Below are positions 33,300 to 44,079 of a stretch of 64,000 nt of DNA, one piece after another. Source of the stretch: Maylandia zebra (Eukaryota; Chordata; Actinopteri; Cichliformes; Cichlidae); assembly GCF_041146795.1 (NCBI RefSeq), contig NC_135169.1, positions 8,510,264 through 8,574,263 on the forward strand. Reading direction: 5' to 3'. The first letter of the stretch is position 1, and each line of letters begins with the position of its first letter. Position numbers and translations under genes: made by a program. The notes beneath the pieces were generated by a model, which saw nothing but the letters and a program-made list of their open reading frames with translations, searched no databases and was not told where the DNA came from.

Positions 33300-33690
33300 G
33301 GCTGTCAGCCCTGGCACTGCATTACCATATTGAGCTTCAGTCAGAGGAAGTCACGGTTGCCAAAAACGTTTTGAAGCTCAAGAGTGAGGCTGGTGCCATC
33401 CCAGATATGTTAACATTGTGCAATCTTCTGGATAATCAGATCTTCCCCACACTGAAAACTGTTATTCAGGTTGCCCTAACAAACCCAGTTAGCAGCTGTA
33501 GCTGAGTAGCTGCGTGAGTCAGCTCCATACCTGGCTGAGAAGGACCATGGGTCAAAGCAGACTCCAGCACCTGGCTGTGATGTCAGTTGAGAAAGAGATG
33601 CTTGAGAGACTTGACCACCAAAATGTGATAGACAGATTTACCAACCTCAAGCTGAGGCGACATAGGATAAAAGAAAAGAAAAGATCTGCA
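33300..33690 (+). pseudogene. hAT transposase C-terminal fragment
   Basis: Reads VTVAKNVLKLKSEAGAIPDM and QIFPTLKTVIQVALTNPVSS, then breaks. In another frame it continues SQLHTWLRRTMGQSRLQHLA, EKEMLERLDHQNVID. This is the dimerisation region of hAT transposases. The break falls at the place where the family has its SERSFS-type motif. No ends were found. Confidence 0.75.
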
Positions 33691-33699
33691 GAGCCATAG

Positions 33700-34991
33700 A
33701 AGTATCTGCAGTAAACATCTTTTCATACCATAGGCCAAGGTGTCTCAGGTTTTCTAACGTATTAATAATATTTTGCACATTTCAAGGACTCTGAGTCTTT
33801 TTTCATATATCTGTATTGTATTATACAAACACATTAAAAGTGAATCTCTGTCCAAAAAATGCCCTCAGTTTACTTTTTACTCACTGTGAGCATCACTCAT
33901 TATTCTCCTCCAGTAATTAAGGTTAGGATATTTATTTAAATTCCAATCCATTCTTCTTTAGCAGCATTTAAATAACCTTTATCAGATTTGATGGTTTTGT
34001 TACAGACTTTAAAATAGTGTTTTGCTTTTCTTTCACAAATGTGGGATTCAATTGTGTTAAAATGTACAAAGCAGTGATGTCATGTTTTGTGACGAGGACT
34101 CAGGCACAGAGAGACTTGGTGCATTTAAGAATCTTACGATTTAATAAAGAAATTTGCAGACTTGCACAGAGATGGTAAAATTATTATGACTGAAAATGGA
34201 GATGAAGACAACAGACGATGAGGAACAGAGGGAACTCGGGACAACTGGAGACATTTAAGGATGCAGGGACTGACAGAGACGGGGAGGACGTCTCATCGTG
34301 ATGAGTACAGTTTACCTTGCCTGGATGGGCAGCTCTCTGGGTGCTCAGCACCCCCAAAGCTCTGATCCTAGAATCGCCCCTGGTGGGAACTAGTGCGTTA
34401 GCGCAGTTAGCTCGTTAACGTGTTGACGCCGTCCAGCCGTATGGAGGACCACAAGAGCCACGCGCACCGAAATAAAGAAATTCTGTACTTAATTAATGAA
34501 TTGTAGAATAAAATCTGTATTTGTAAATTCATTTTTGAATTCCAATTTAATAAACTGGTTTTTAAAACGCTTTTTAAGTCTTCATTTCAAAAAACATTTT
34601 CGAATTGCACTTTAATAAACTGCACACACTCTAACAACATAACAATATAATACTATAACAATATAAAGACAGAAGAAGCAGAAGGATAGAAATAAAGTCA
34701 GGAATGGGGCAATGGCAATATTTTCTATATAAAAGGGGAAAAACTGTTTGTAGTTCTCTTATAGTATTGCACATTTTTCACGGACCTGTTACAGAAGTCT
34801 GTTGTGAGTATGTTGCACATTAGTCAGTGAATCGATCGTACATTCAAAATGAGGTGAAGTAGTGCAGTGTTTATTTTAAGTGTTCTGTGTTTTTGTTTGC
34901 CATCAGTCTGACTGTGGCATATTCAGTGTTGTGTTATCAGGGGTTCTTCCAAAAGTGCAGTATTCATTCCTTGGTTCTGTCCGTGTTGAGG
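33700..34991. other. Unassigned sequence with dispersed repeats
   Basis: About 34060-34350 (tttgtgacgaggactcaggc and following) and 34620-34990 resemble common fish repeats. No gene is supported. Confidence 0.3.
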
Positions 34992-35374
34992 ATGAGGTGA
35001 AGAAGCTTCTGTGATGAAAAGAAACTCAAAGAAGTCCAGACGCTTTTCTCTCCAAGCTCCTCAGACTACTGACGCTTGTTTCTCTCTTTGTAAAATGAAA
35101 TTTAAAGTGAATTTTGAATCAAATGTTTCTCTTCTTTCTCCCTCAGAGTGCAGACATGTCTGCTGCCAGCAATCTGCGATCTTAAGATCAGTTTCTGTGC
35201 TCCATCTGTCTGGATGTGTTCACTGATCCAGTCTCTACACCATGTGGACACAACTTCTGCAAAACCTGCATCAGTCAGCACTGGGACATGAGTCAGAGCT
35301 GTCAGTGTCCCATGTGTAAAGAGACTTTCTACACTCGACCTCAGCTGAAGATCAACACCTTCATCTCTGAGATG
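34992..35374 (+). pseudogene. TRIM remnant, RING finger only
   Basis: The 5' flank (gtgaagaagcttctgtgatg, then the conserved intron end and acceptor tttctccctcag) matches the two full TRIM genes. The ATG at 35156 starts MSAASNLRS, but the next codon is TAA where the paralogues have GAA or GAG. After it, the RING region ([20 protein letters not shown] to CPMCKETF) is intact. Similarity stops within SEMV near 35374, where a LINE-type tail takes over. B-boxes, coiled coil and B30.2 are absent. A downstream ATG at 35216 would give a peptide lacking the first RING cysteines. Confidence 0.88.
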
Positions 35375-35445
35375 GTTTCACTGCGTGTTGTATTTGTATA
35401 ACTGTGCATGTGACAAATAAAGAAACTTGACTCTAATCAGCACAA
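35375..35445 (+). mobile_element. LINE 3' tail fused to the TRIM remnant
   Basis: tgcatgtgacaaataaagaa acttgactct is the kind of 3' end found on fish Rex1/CR1-group LINEs. It follows the RING coding sequence directly and supplies an AATAAA. Confidence 0.5.
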
Positions 35446-36635
35446 ACGAGGCTCTGACACATGGATTGTTTTTATAGTTTATTTAAAAGGATTAACCCCA
35501 AAATGTGAAAACAAGACCATCAACAGGCAAGACAGAGCTGACAATGTTACTGATGTCTGTCTGTAAATAAAGGGTGAGTGGAAACTAAAACTGGGGTTGG
35601 GAAACTTGCTGTGATCACTAACAGCTGCACGAGTTCTGGAGTCACCAATAAAACAAAAAGTATAAAAAAGGTTTAGCAAGCTCAGCATTACATAGATAAG
35701 GGATTAGGTGGGGATACTTTCAATGCAAACCCAGGATGAGAGCACGAGGTGAGGCAGAGGAGGAGCAGGGAAGTGATGAAGGAGGACCAAAAGGATTCTT
35801 CTGTATCTTTGGGTTTGCAGCAATAAGCAGGTGGATTTTTAATGTTTCTAACTGTTTGCACAGTTTCCGTGCTGTTATTCTTTAGCTTTGGGGCCGTTTT
35901 ATAATAGTTTTGTCTGAGGTGTTTAAGCTTCTATTTGTTCATCCACAATATTGTTTAGCTGATTCTATACGAGCTCGTTCCAGTTCTTTCAGTCAGTCTG
36001 TTGCTTCTCTCCCGATCATTTTCCCTGTTCCTCATAAATCCCAAGGGTGGGGCCCGTGGGTCCATGTTTTTATATGTGACTTTTTTCTATCAGGTGAACA
36101 AACTGTGCATGCATATTCACGCTAAAGTTAAATGCAGAGAAAGCGCAGAGTCTCTGCTTTCAGAAACAATTGGATTAGGTTCAATTGAGCGAACGGTTCA
36201 AACGTTACAGTGATTTAAAAACACGTTGCAAAAACCTGTTGGATTGTGAGTTTCAGGCATTAAATGCAATTCTACATCCGGACACTAGAGGGCGCAGAGC
36301 GCGATGGTGGTACCGAGCAGTGTTTTGGGGCGCAGAAGAAGAATTTCGCAGAAAGAACTTCCTGTTGTGAAGCTAACGCCAGCACAGCATGTGTGTCGTT
36401 TGTGTTCACGGTTTAAAGAAGATTATTGTGTTTTCGTCTACTTGTTACCCAGGCTGACAGCAGCTTCACTGCCTCAGGTTAGTAAACATTACAATGAATG
36501 TGCACGGCGCACCTCACAGTACAGGCTGTTGTTCGGTCATTCGCACATCAGGATGCGGGTCATTGTGTATACACTGTGGCTTTAGGCTGCAGGTTGATGG
36601 ATGCTAATGCTAGCTGACTTGGCTAATGCAGAATA
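35446..36635. other. Unassigned sequence
   Basis: No gene is supported. At 36283-36296 cactagagggcgca resembles the core of a CTCF site, followed by a GC-richer stretch. Confidence 0.3.
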
Positions 36636-36777
36636 CAGTGGAGCCCCGACTTTCACGAAAAGTTCAAGTTACGAAGGCACTGAACGGCAATACTTCTGCC
36701 CGTGTTACGGCAAAATGCCCGCGTAACGAAATCCGCTGGCTCTGATTGGCTGAGCCTTCAATGCCCACAGTGCCTTC

Positions 36778-37501
36778 TGTCAGGGTTCGAATTTGAGGAA
36801 GAGACAAACGACTGCATGGTCTCAGTAGATGTCAGAATAGTGATTTTATTATACATATGTACATATGGGGAAGATGAGCATCACAAGCCTTTTAGAGCCG
36901 ATCTCCCCCGAACAAGCATCTCACAAGGCTTTTATTACAATGATGACGTCAAGTCACCTGATAAGTATCAGTCAGTTCTCAGAACTCAGGAAGTTCCCCT
37001 CACTCCACAAGTTCTCCTTATAAGGCCTCCAGATGTTTCCACTCAGCCCAGCACTCAGAGAAAACCAGTGTGTGTGGTGTGTATATCTATTCGTGTCTAT
37101 TGTGAAAGTATATCTATCAGAAAACTGTCCTATTCTTACTAAGTGTGTGTGTACACATGCATGTGTTATATAAGAGCGTGCATGTACTTTCAAGGCCTGT
37201 GTACGTGCAGAACTGAACATAGAACCAAGGCAGGGTCCAGCAGGCCCCACAGGCTTCTGAGTGATTACAGAACTGTGAAACAGCTTTAAGCAAATAACAT
37301 GAATAGTACAGAACAACAATAGACTGATTAAAGTACTGATAATCTGTGTAGATTAATGTTAACATAGATATGGTTCAAAGATTATTCTGTCAACTGGTTC
37401 AACAATGGTAAATGATTAATGATTGATACTTCTGATTATAACTGTGATCATAAGAATACAAAATAAAATATCTCCTGGTCACACTTCCAAATCATGTGAC
37501 A
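36778..37501 (-). mobile_element. Possible solo LTR
   Basis: On the minus strand it starts TGTCACATGATTTGG and ends CGAACCCTGACA, with TG..CA borders and a 5-bp inverted TGTCA/TGACA. A TATA-like ccttataagg lies inside. The flanks show no clear duplication, so the call is tentative. Confidence 0.35.
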
Positions 37502-37524
37502 ACCCCTTGGCTTCCGTACTTGCT

Positions 37525-38390
37525 GTCACTACCCGATCCGTACCGGAAACCCGATCGGTACCCCGCATGCGCAAATCTTACGTCACTTCCTCTCTTTGCC
37601 AACATTGCGACATTCAATATATTTGAATGATACGGTTAGCGCCCAGTTAGCTCCTAGCATTTCTCAGCAGCTCTGCCTCCTTTTCGACTACCAGGACATT
37701 TAAACAATGAATAATCCGTATCCGCAACAAATTTTTGCTTTTCTCCTCAACAGAAAGCGTTCCCCGATTGAACAACAGCGCCGTAAAATAAGAAGAATGG
37801 TGCCTAATGACAGAGTTAATAATACAGACTTTATAATATGTCACGTGAAGATTCAGCAGCCAGATGAAGTGTTTACTGGCAATTGACAGTGATAGCAGAC
37901 ATTATCATCACTTTTCCAACAATCCTCTCCACACAGACAAGCATAAACACACTCGATTATCACTAAATCAGATTTAACACACGTTTGTAATGACGCTAAT
38001 TCAGTTTACAATAGGGTTCATTCGCTCAGTCAGCAGGTGGCGGTATCCTCGTACACTGGGGAGTACACTGCCATTAAAGGAACAGAAGAAGAAGAAAACC
38101 CCTGCACATGCGCGGTACGGATCGGGTAGAACCGATTTGTACGGTCTGACTTTGCACATGCGCAGTAAGGATCGGGAGTCCCGATCCGTCACTATCTTTT
38201 AATTTTTTTATTTTTGTCTACATTATATTAAATGTTTCATTAGCGGAAACATGTTAAGAGATACTTGTTATTCTTAACATCTTAACAGATACTCTGACCT
38301 GTAACTATCGTAAAATGCTTCGACCGGAAGTAGACACCTTTCGCGCATGCGGGGTACCGATTGGGTTTCCGGTACGGATCGGGTAGTGAC
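37525..38390. mobile_element. MITE with ~48-bp terminal inverted repeats
   Basis: Positions 37525-37572 (starting GTCACTACCCGATCCG) and the reverse complement of 38343-38390 differ at one base. Related GC-rich motifs (ggatcgggt, tgcgcatg types) recur at 38105-38195, suggesting a second element or internal end. No ORF with known content and no clear target duplication. The core carries cagcaggtggcggt (38031-38044), similar to a CTCF site. Confidence 0.8.
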
Positions 38391-38432
38391 ACCTGCGCTT
38401 CGCTGTTCCACTTGAACCACGCAGCTAGCAAA

Positions 38433-40640
38433 ATGAAGCGTAAAGTAGGGCTGGGTATCGTCACTGATTTCTAGAATCGATTCAATTCCGATTCACAAGG
38501 TCCCGAATCGATTCGATTTAGTTCGATTCGATTTAAATCTGGGAAATTTTGACAGTCAGAAATATAATTCAGATCAGTACATTTACATATTTTTGTATCA
38601 ATAAAAAGGAAGCTGACACACGCAAGACTTTATCACAGGTGTGAGCGTCACAGCAGATGCCTTTGTGTCAAAGTAGCTGAAGATAAAACAGAAACACATG
38701 AAGGTGATTTTCCTGTTCTGGGATTTTATAAAAATATTCTGCAGTACGTCAAAAACGAAAGAAAACCATTAATCAACATATGAACATTACCTCTGACGTT
38801 ACAGCGGTTTTATTACAGACACAGCGTTTTGCATTTTGAATAATTTTAAAAAGTTTAAATTTGTTCAGTATTGAACGGCAGAAATGAGGTTTTCTTTTCG
38901 GAAGAATGTAAAAGGGAAAAAAACAGCGGCCGACAGCGCTGTAAGCAGCAGTAGACTTGTGCGTAACAAGCAAGCGAATAATGAAGAAAGGGAAACTGTT
39001 CTTGAAGTACAGAGAGAGGGAGAGAGAGCTGTGCATCGCCATGGAAGCAAAACAGTAAAAGTGAATTCATGACGATGTTTATGTGAAGCGTTTGGATCTT
39101 CTTTTGCTGCTGGTTCGGTCAATATTGTTTGGAGAGAGATCAAACTAACAGCTTTAGAATCAGCGCATAAAGGGTGTGAACACAAAGCGCCGACCCGCCG
39201 ACAGATCAGAATCAGCGAGCTGTCGGCTTTCAGCCCCGACCGTAAGAAAGGCGCCATCTAACTGATTCTGATCCGCGGGTCGCGCTGTGTGTTTAAGTCT
39301 ATGTGCAGAGTCCCTGTACCTGCTCTCATTTACTGTTTGGTGGTTCTTGAAATTTTGTGAGATGTCACCTGAGATTCTGGCATTTCGGGCAAAATAAATT
39401 TATATTAAAAATCGATTCAGGATTTTAATGAATCGATTTTACGTTATCCAAGCCAGAATCGATTTTAATCGATGAATCGATTATAAAAACCCAGCCCTAG
39501 CGTAAAGTACTGTCGATGAAAACAAAGAGAGAAATTATTGATAAATATGAGCGAGGTGGGAAACTTAGTGCTATTGCACGCGAGTATGGCCGAAATCCTT
39601 CGACCATAGGAACAATTCTAAAACAAAAAGAAGTCATCAAAGCAGGTAAACCTTCAAAGGGCACCACCATCATGTCCAAAAGGAGGACCCCCATACACGA
39701 CGAGATGGAAAGGCTTCTCCTTGTTTGGATTAAAGACAAGGGAGAGACTGGCAATACCCTCACAGAGACTGTCATTTGCGAGAAGGCGTCCTCAATTTAT
39801 AATGATTTAGTAAGTAAGGCAGCTTCCGATGAGCAGCCAACGGCATCGACGTCCTCGCAGGAGGCACCCCTAACCTCCCCAGAGTTCAGGGCATCGCATG
39901 GGTGGTTTTATCGGTTCAAGAAGAGGACTGGCAACCACTCCGTTGTGCGTCACGGCGAGGCAGCAAGTTCCAATCACAAGGCTGCCGAAGAATTTGTTAA
40001 AAAATTTGAACTTATAAATCAAGAAGGCTACATCCCCCAGCAGGTATTCAACTGTGACGAGACTGGCCTCTTCTGAAAAAAGATGCCGCGGCGTACGTAC
40101 ATCACCGCGGAGGAAATAAAGATGCCAGGCCACAAGCCCATGAAGGACCGTCTCCACCCTCGCCCTGTGTGCTAATGCCAGTGGGACTATAAGGTCAAGC
40201 CACTCCTAGTGTACCACTCAGAAAATCCGCGTGCCTTCAAGAAACACAAAAACTTTAAAGGAGAGGCTCGAGGTTATGTGGAGGTCCAACCCCAAGGCCT
40301 GGGTGACCCGACAGTTCTTTGTCGAATGGGTCAACTTGGTTTTTGGCCCTGCTGTCAAGAAGTTCCTCGAGGAGAACGAGCTCCCCATGAAGTGCCCTCT
40401 GATCATCGATAACGCCCACCCCTCTGGCCTCGAGGACGATATCCTGGAGGAGTTCTCGTTCATCAAGGTTCTCTTCCTCCCTCCCAACACGACCCCTCTC
40501 CTCCAGCCCATGGACCAGCAAGTGACCTCTAATTTAAAGAGACTGTACACGAAACACATGTTCAAACGGTGTTCGGACATAACAGAGAGTACGCAGCTCA
40601 GCCTCAGGGAGTTTTGGAAAAATCATTTCGACACCAAGAA
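38433..40640 (+). pseudogene. Tigger/pogo transposase (CENP-B-like), broken
   Basis: ATG at 38433 gives MKRK, then the hAT insert, then VLSMKTKREIIDKYERGGKL with a helix-turn-helix (AIAREYGRNPSTIGTIL), a second CENP-B-type DNA-binding region (PEFRASHGWFYRFKKRTGN) and the DDE domain. The catalytic Asp residues are in VFNCDETGLF, CPLIIDNAHPSG and LQPMDQQV. A TGA follows GLF (40075) where the family usually has Trp. A frameshift lies near 40190 and another near 40255. After FWKNHFD the normal C-terminus is missing and the sequence runs into the right terminal repeat. Confidence 0.85.
38446..39499. mobile_element. Non-autonomous hAT element inside the Tigger ORF
   Basis: TAGGGCTGGGT at the left and ACCCAGCCCTA at the right are perfect inverted ends. 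The 8-bp duplication gcgtaaag is at 38438-38445 and 39500-39507. Removing the insert and one copy rejoins the Tigger reading frame after its fourth codon. Subterminal stretches rich in atcgattc are typical of this fish family. No transposase is visible. Confidence 0.92.
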
Positions 40641-40744
40641 CTCCGTCTCCAGCCAGCATCTTCTCACTCAAAAGGCGCGATGGCTGCTTCGATTTACGAA
40701 AAACCGTCGGGAACAGATTAATTTCGTAAGTCGGGGTTCCACTG

Positions 40745-41479
40745 CAGTGTGTTGCTGTGACATTTGTGAGGTTCCCTCAGACACACTCCGCCAGTCTTGT
40801 TGCTGTTAACAACAAAATATTAAAAAATCCACCATCTGTTCCACCGTCACCAGTTAATCTGGAACACCGGGTGATTTAACGCTACTCTGTGTTCATACTT
40901 GGAAGTATTAGCATGTTATTGACTTGGATACTATATTGTTTTAAGCCTTTGTGAATGTTTGTTCATTTTAAAGTGAAAACGCCATCTGCTTTTGGCACAA
41001 AACTATCGAATTTGCAGCTTCGGTTAAGTGGGATGGTTTGTCAGACATCACTGTAACATCATCCTACAGTAGGACCGTTTGTCAAACAGTGGTTACATGA
41101 TGTCTGGAGACTTTCTGGTTCAGTTTTGTTTGTTTAGCAACTTCTGCTCATTTACGTAACTGCTGTTTTAGTCATGGCTTGTTTTCTTTGCGTTTGCTGG
41201 TTGTAGAAATGGTTTCTATGAAGCGTTTCTTTTAGCTGAACGAACTGCTCGTGTGCGTGCATGTTTTATACATGTGCTAAAGTTAAATGTCTTTGTGCAG
41301 AACATTGTGTGCTTTGGAGAAACAGCAGAGGATCAACAAAGGTTCAGTTTTAAAGTAGGTACTGCTCTGTGTCCAGTGTAGCGACATAGCTAGCTTTGCA
41401 TCATACCGAGACACGCTACTGGTGCTATAAAGTGATGTGCAGAGTTTGTCTCTCTCTTTGTATTTGCAGTCCAAACAAC
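40745..41479. other. Unassigned sequence
   Basis: No gene recognised. A splice acceptor-like tctctttgtatttgcag ends at 41469, just before the next ORF. Confidence 0.3.
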
Positions 41480-41833
41480 ATGGATAGAAACATTGTGTAC
41501 TGCCTGCTGTGCAACAAGCCCCAGCTGTTCATTTGGAATCACCTGAGCGGAGTGTGCCTGAAACACGGCACAGCACAGGAGAGGGAGCAAGAAGCTTCCA
41601 GAGCTAAAGCCTCCCAGAAGCTGTTTTCCAGGGAAGGTCGACTCTGGAGCTTCTCGGAGCTGCAGGAGTTTTGCAAGGACGCAACATCTTGCACCAAACT
41701 CTGCAGTCGCCTTCAGAGTCGTGGCTTTATCATCACAGACACTCCCCAAACCTGCCCAACACAGAGGTCTGATGAGCTTGTTGCCACTCTGGCCAGTCCA
41801 GCTGTGGCTCCGGTTGACTCGATCCATCCCTGA
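41480..41833 (+). CDS. Small unrecognised protein with a CX2C..H..C motif
   Basis: Reads 117 residues from ATG at 41480 (MDRNIVYCLLCNKPQ). An acceptor-like site ends ten bases upstream, so this may be a terminal coding exon whose start lies further up. The N-terminus shows CLLCNKPQLFIWNHLSGVC, spacing compatible with a small zinc finger. A charged stretch (EREQEASRAKASQKLF) follows. attaaaa at about 41934 could be a polyA signal. Similar exons seem common in fish as uncharacterised, possibly transposon-derived, genes; that is memory, not evidence. It has no intact neighbour to suggest a function. Confidence 0.4.
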   Translation: MDRNIVYCLLCNKPQLFIWNHLSGVCLKHGTAQEREQEASRAKASQKLFSREGRLWSFSELQEFCKDATSCTKLCSRLQSRGFIITDTPQTCPTQRSDELVATLASPAVAPVDSIHP

Positions 41834-42269
41834 TGGAGTCTCCCATAAATCCTTTGGCTGGACATTTGACTTGTCTTTATTTTTCCTTTGTTTGATGCTT
41901 TGCTTGGCTTTTGTTGTGTCTGACCTTTTCTGATTAAAAGGAAATTGAGCTCACAGGACACCATGTTGCCTCAGCTGATGCAGTCGTCTTTGCAATAATG
42001 TTTATTTCCAAAGGAATTTCTAGAAATTCAGAACAGTAAAATTCACAGAATGAATTAGAAGATAACTCTGATGTAGTTAAACTAAAATCCTCTGTGGGGG
42101 TTAGTATATAAACTCTTAACACCTAGTTAGCATGAATAAGTGTTGAATGATCAACTCCAGACAGATTTGGTATTCAACACTAAGTCAGAGTTAACGTTCC
42201 AACTCTCCAATAAGAGTTAAATTAACTTATAAAGACACTTTAAAAGAGCTGAAATCAAATCTGACAGTC

Positions 42270-43240
42270 TTCATTTGGACATGTTGGATTTGCTGTGTGG
42301 TAAGGCACCTGGGCCAGATGGCTTTCTGACTTTAAAAAACCTTCCCAGAAGAAAGAATATTTCCACTTATTAACATGTATGTAGAAGCATATCACACGGA
42401 GGCTCTCCACCCACTGTGAGACAGGCAGTGAGTACTGAGAAACCTGCTAAACCTGCAGAACACTCATCATTTAGAGTCTGACGGGGGTTGACACTAAAAT
42501 ACTTTAAATGTTTAGCATGAAGATCAGAGCCTTGGATCCCACATTTGATTCGCTTTGTACCAAAGCATCAAGGGTTTCACAATATAAGAAGGGTTCTCAT
42601 ATAATTCATGAGAGATGTGATGCTAACGATGCAGCTTTATTATCACTGGACGCTCGTCAGGCCTCGGACAGAATAGACTGGTCAGATTTATTTAACCTTC
42701 TCCCAAGATATGGATTTGGAAATCATTTTCTCAGATGGGTTCAACTTAACCCGTCACATTGGAGTGTTCCACTCATGAGGGGTGCCCGTTATCTCCAATG
42801 CTATTCATTCTGACTATGGAACCTCTGGTGATGACACTTACAATGAGAGCTGTACTATTTGGTTTCCAGTTAGGAGATCGAGAGCAGAGATTGGCCCTAG
42901 GCCCTAGACTGGCTGTCTGTTAGCCAAGTTGCAAAATTAATGCTACAAATGGAGCTATTTAGACGATTTTCTGGCTATAAATGATTCAAAATCCTCCTCC
43001 GTCCTATTCCTGAACAAGGATGAAAGGTTATGCAAAGTTTTTATATTGAGTCACGTCCTCTGCCTCCTCCAAAAGAATCCTTTCAGAAGTTAAACGATAT
43101 CTTTAATTGGTTAATTTGGAATAACAAAGGTCCTAGATGAAGACTTGGCTTGTTGTACCTGCCATATGAAAGAGGGGGTTACAATTCTCTGATCTTAAAC
43201 TGTATCACTGGTCTGCACAGGTGCGCTCAGCCACGCTCTA
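42270..43240 (+). pseudogene. L1/Tx1-like LINE reverse transcriptase fossil
   Basis: Degenerate pieces in order on the plus strand: LLCGKAPGPDGF, then ALLSLDARQASDRIDW (catalytic Asp region, one residue off), LLPRYGFGNHFLRWVQL, RGCPLSPMLFILTMEPL, and downstream FNWLIWNNKGPR and LPYERGGYNSL. The pattern ..CPLSPxLF..xEPL is typical of the L1 group. Many stops and shifts are present and the catalytic FADD box is gone. Confidence 0.75.
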
Positions 43241-43348
43241 TTTTTCCACTGAGACACCTGCAGCCTGGATAAAAAGTGAACAAAAAACAGTGACAAACCT
43301 TCAGTTTGATCTGCATCTATGCTCTGCAAGCTCAAAAAATAAAAAAAT

Positions 43349-43397
<49 letters not shown>
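43349..43397. repeat. AT microsatellite
   Basis: A pure (TA)n run, flanked by aaaataaaat and attttatttt, which could form a hairpin. Confidence 0.97.
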
Positions 43398-43402
<5 letters not shown>

Positions 43403-44079
43403 ATTTTATTTTAAAGTTTCCACTTGACAGAAATGTGTTTTTGTTTGAGATTCCCGAGGTTCGCACGGTGTCATCCTCCTGAAAAGGAAACACCTTGTGG
43501 CGTCAGGTGAGCTGCAAAAGGTGCTGTCAGTCACATGACCCTGAGCCTCAGCAGGAAGTCTGACCCCTTCATAATAAAAGCATGTTCTTCACCTGCACTA
43601 ATCAGGCTGAGAACACGCTGGGCTGGAGTCACGTGATCGACTTGTAGTTCAAACACAGCTGTTTCCTTTCCTGAGTTCTTATCACATCTCCTAAACACAT
43701 TTCCTCCACCTCACAGCGTTTCTAACAAGGAAAAGTGCTTAGGAAAGGAGGTAGGAGACCACTGAGTGTATGTGAACGTGAAGGGCTTTTATTGTGAAAT
43801 GCAGGGTAGGGAAAAGTTGTTCCGCACATGCGCGGTAGAGATCCTGCGTGAGCAGAGACTAGTCAGTTTAATAAGTTTGATGATTTGTTTAAAATACAGA
43901 ACAAAAGTAAACAAAGTAGGACGGTAGGGCATCATGGCGGCTTTATGAACGGTAAGAGGCGGGAACACGGGGGCGACGGTCAGAGGGAGGACATCAACAG
44001 GAGGAGGACCGGAAGCTGTTTGAAAGCCGTGAGCGGGAGTTTGTCAGCAGGGGGAGAAACCGGCACCCGGAGCGAAGAC
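43398..44079. promoter_or_regulatory. Upstream region and 5' UTR of the ctc1-like gene
   Basis: From about 43920 the sequence becomes GC-rich with several CpGs. A short upstream ORF, ATGGCGGCTTTATGA (about 43936-43950), precedes the main start. No TATA box is evident. About 43740-43860 resembles a dispersed repeat. Confidence 0.4.

Larger units (their letters stand above)
36636..40744 (+). mobile_element. Tigger/pogo-like DNA transposon with nested insertions
   Basis: The left end is CAGTGGAGCCCCGACTTT after TA. The right end on the minus strand is CAGTGGAACCCCGACTTA. The right flank is CA, not TA, so the duplication is imperfect. Inside is a broken plus-strand transposase (from 38433). Nested in it are a likely LTR (36778-37501), a MITE (37525-38390) and a hAT element (38446-39499). 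The 3' part of the transposase is deleted up to the right end. Confidence 0.8.
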
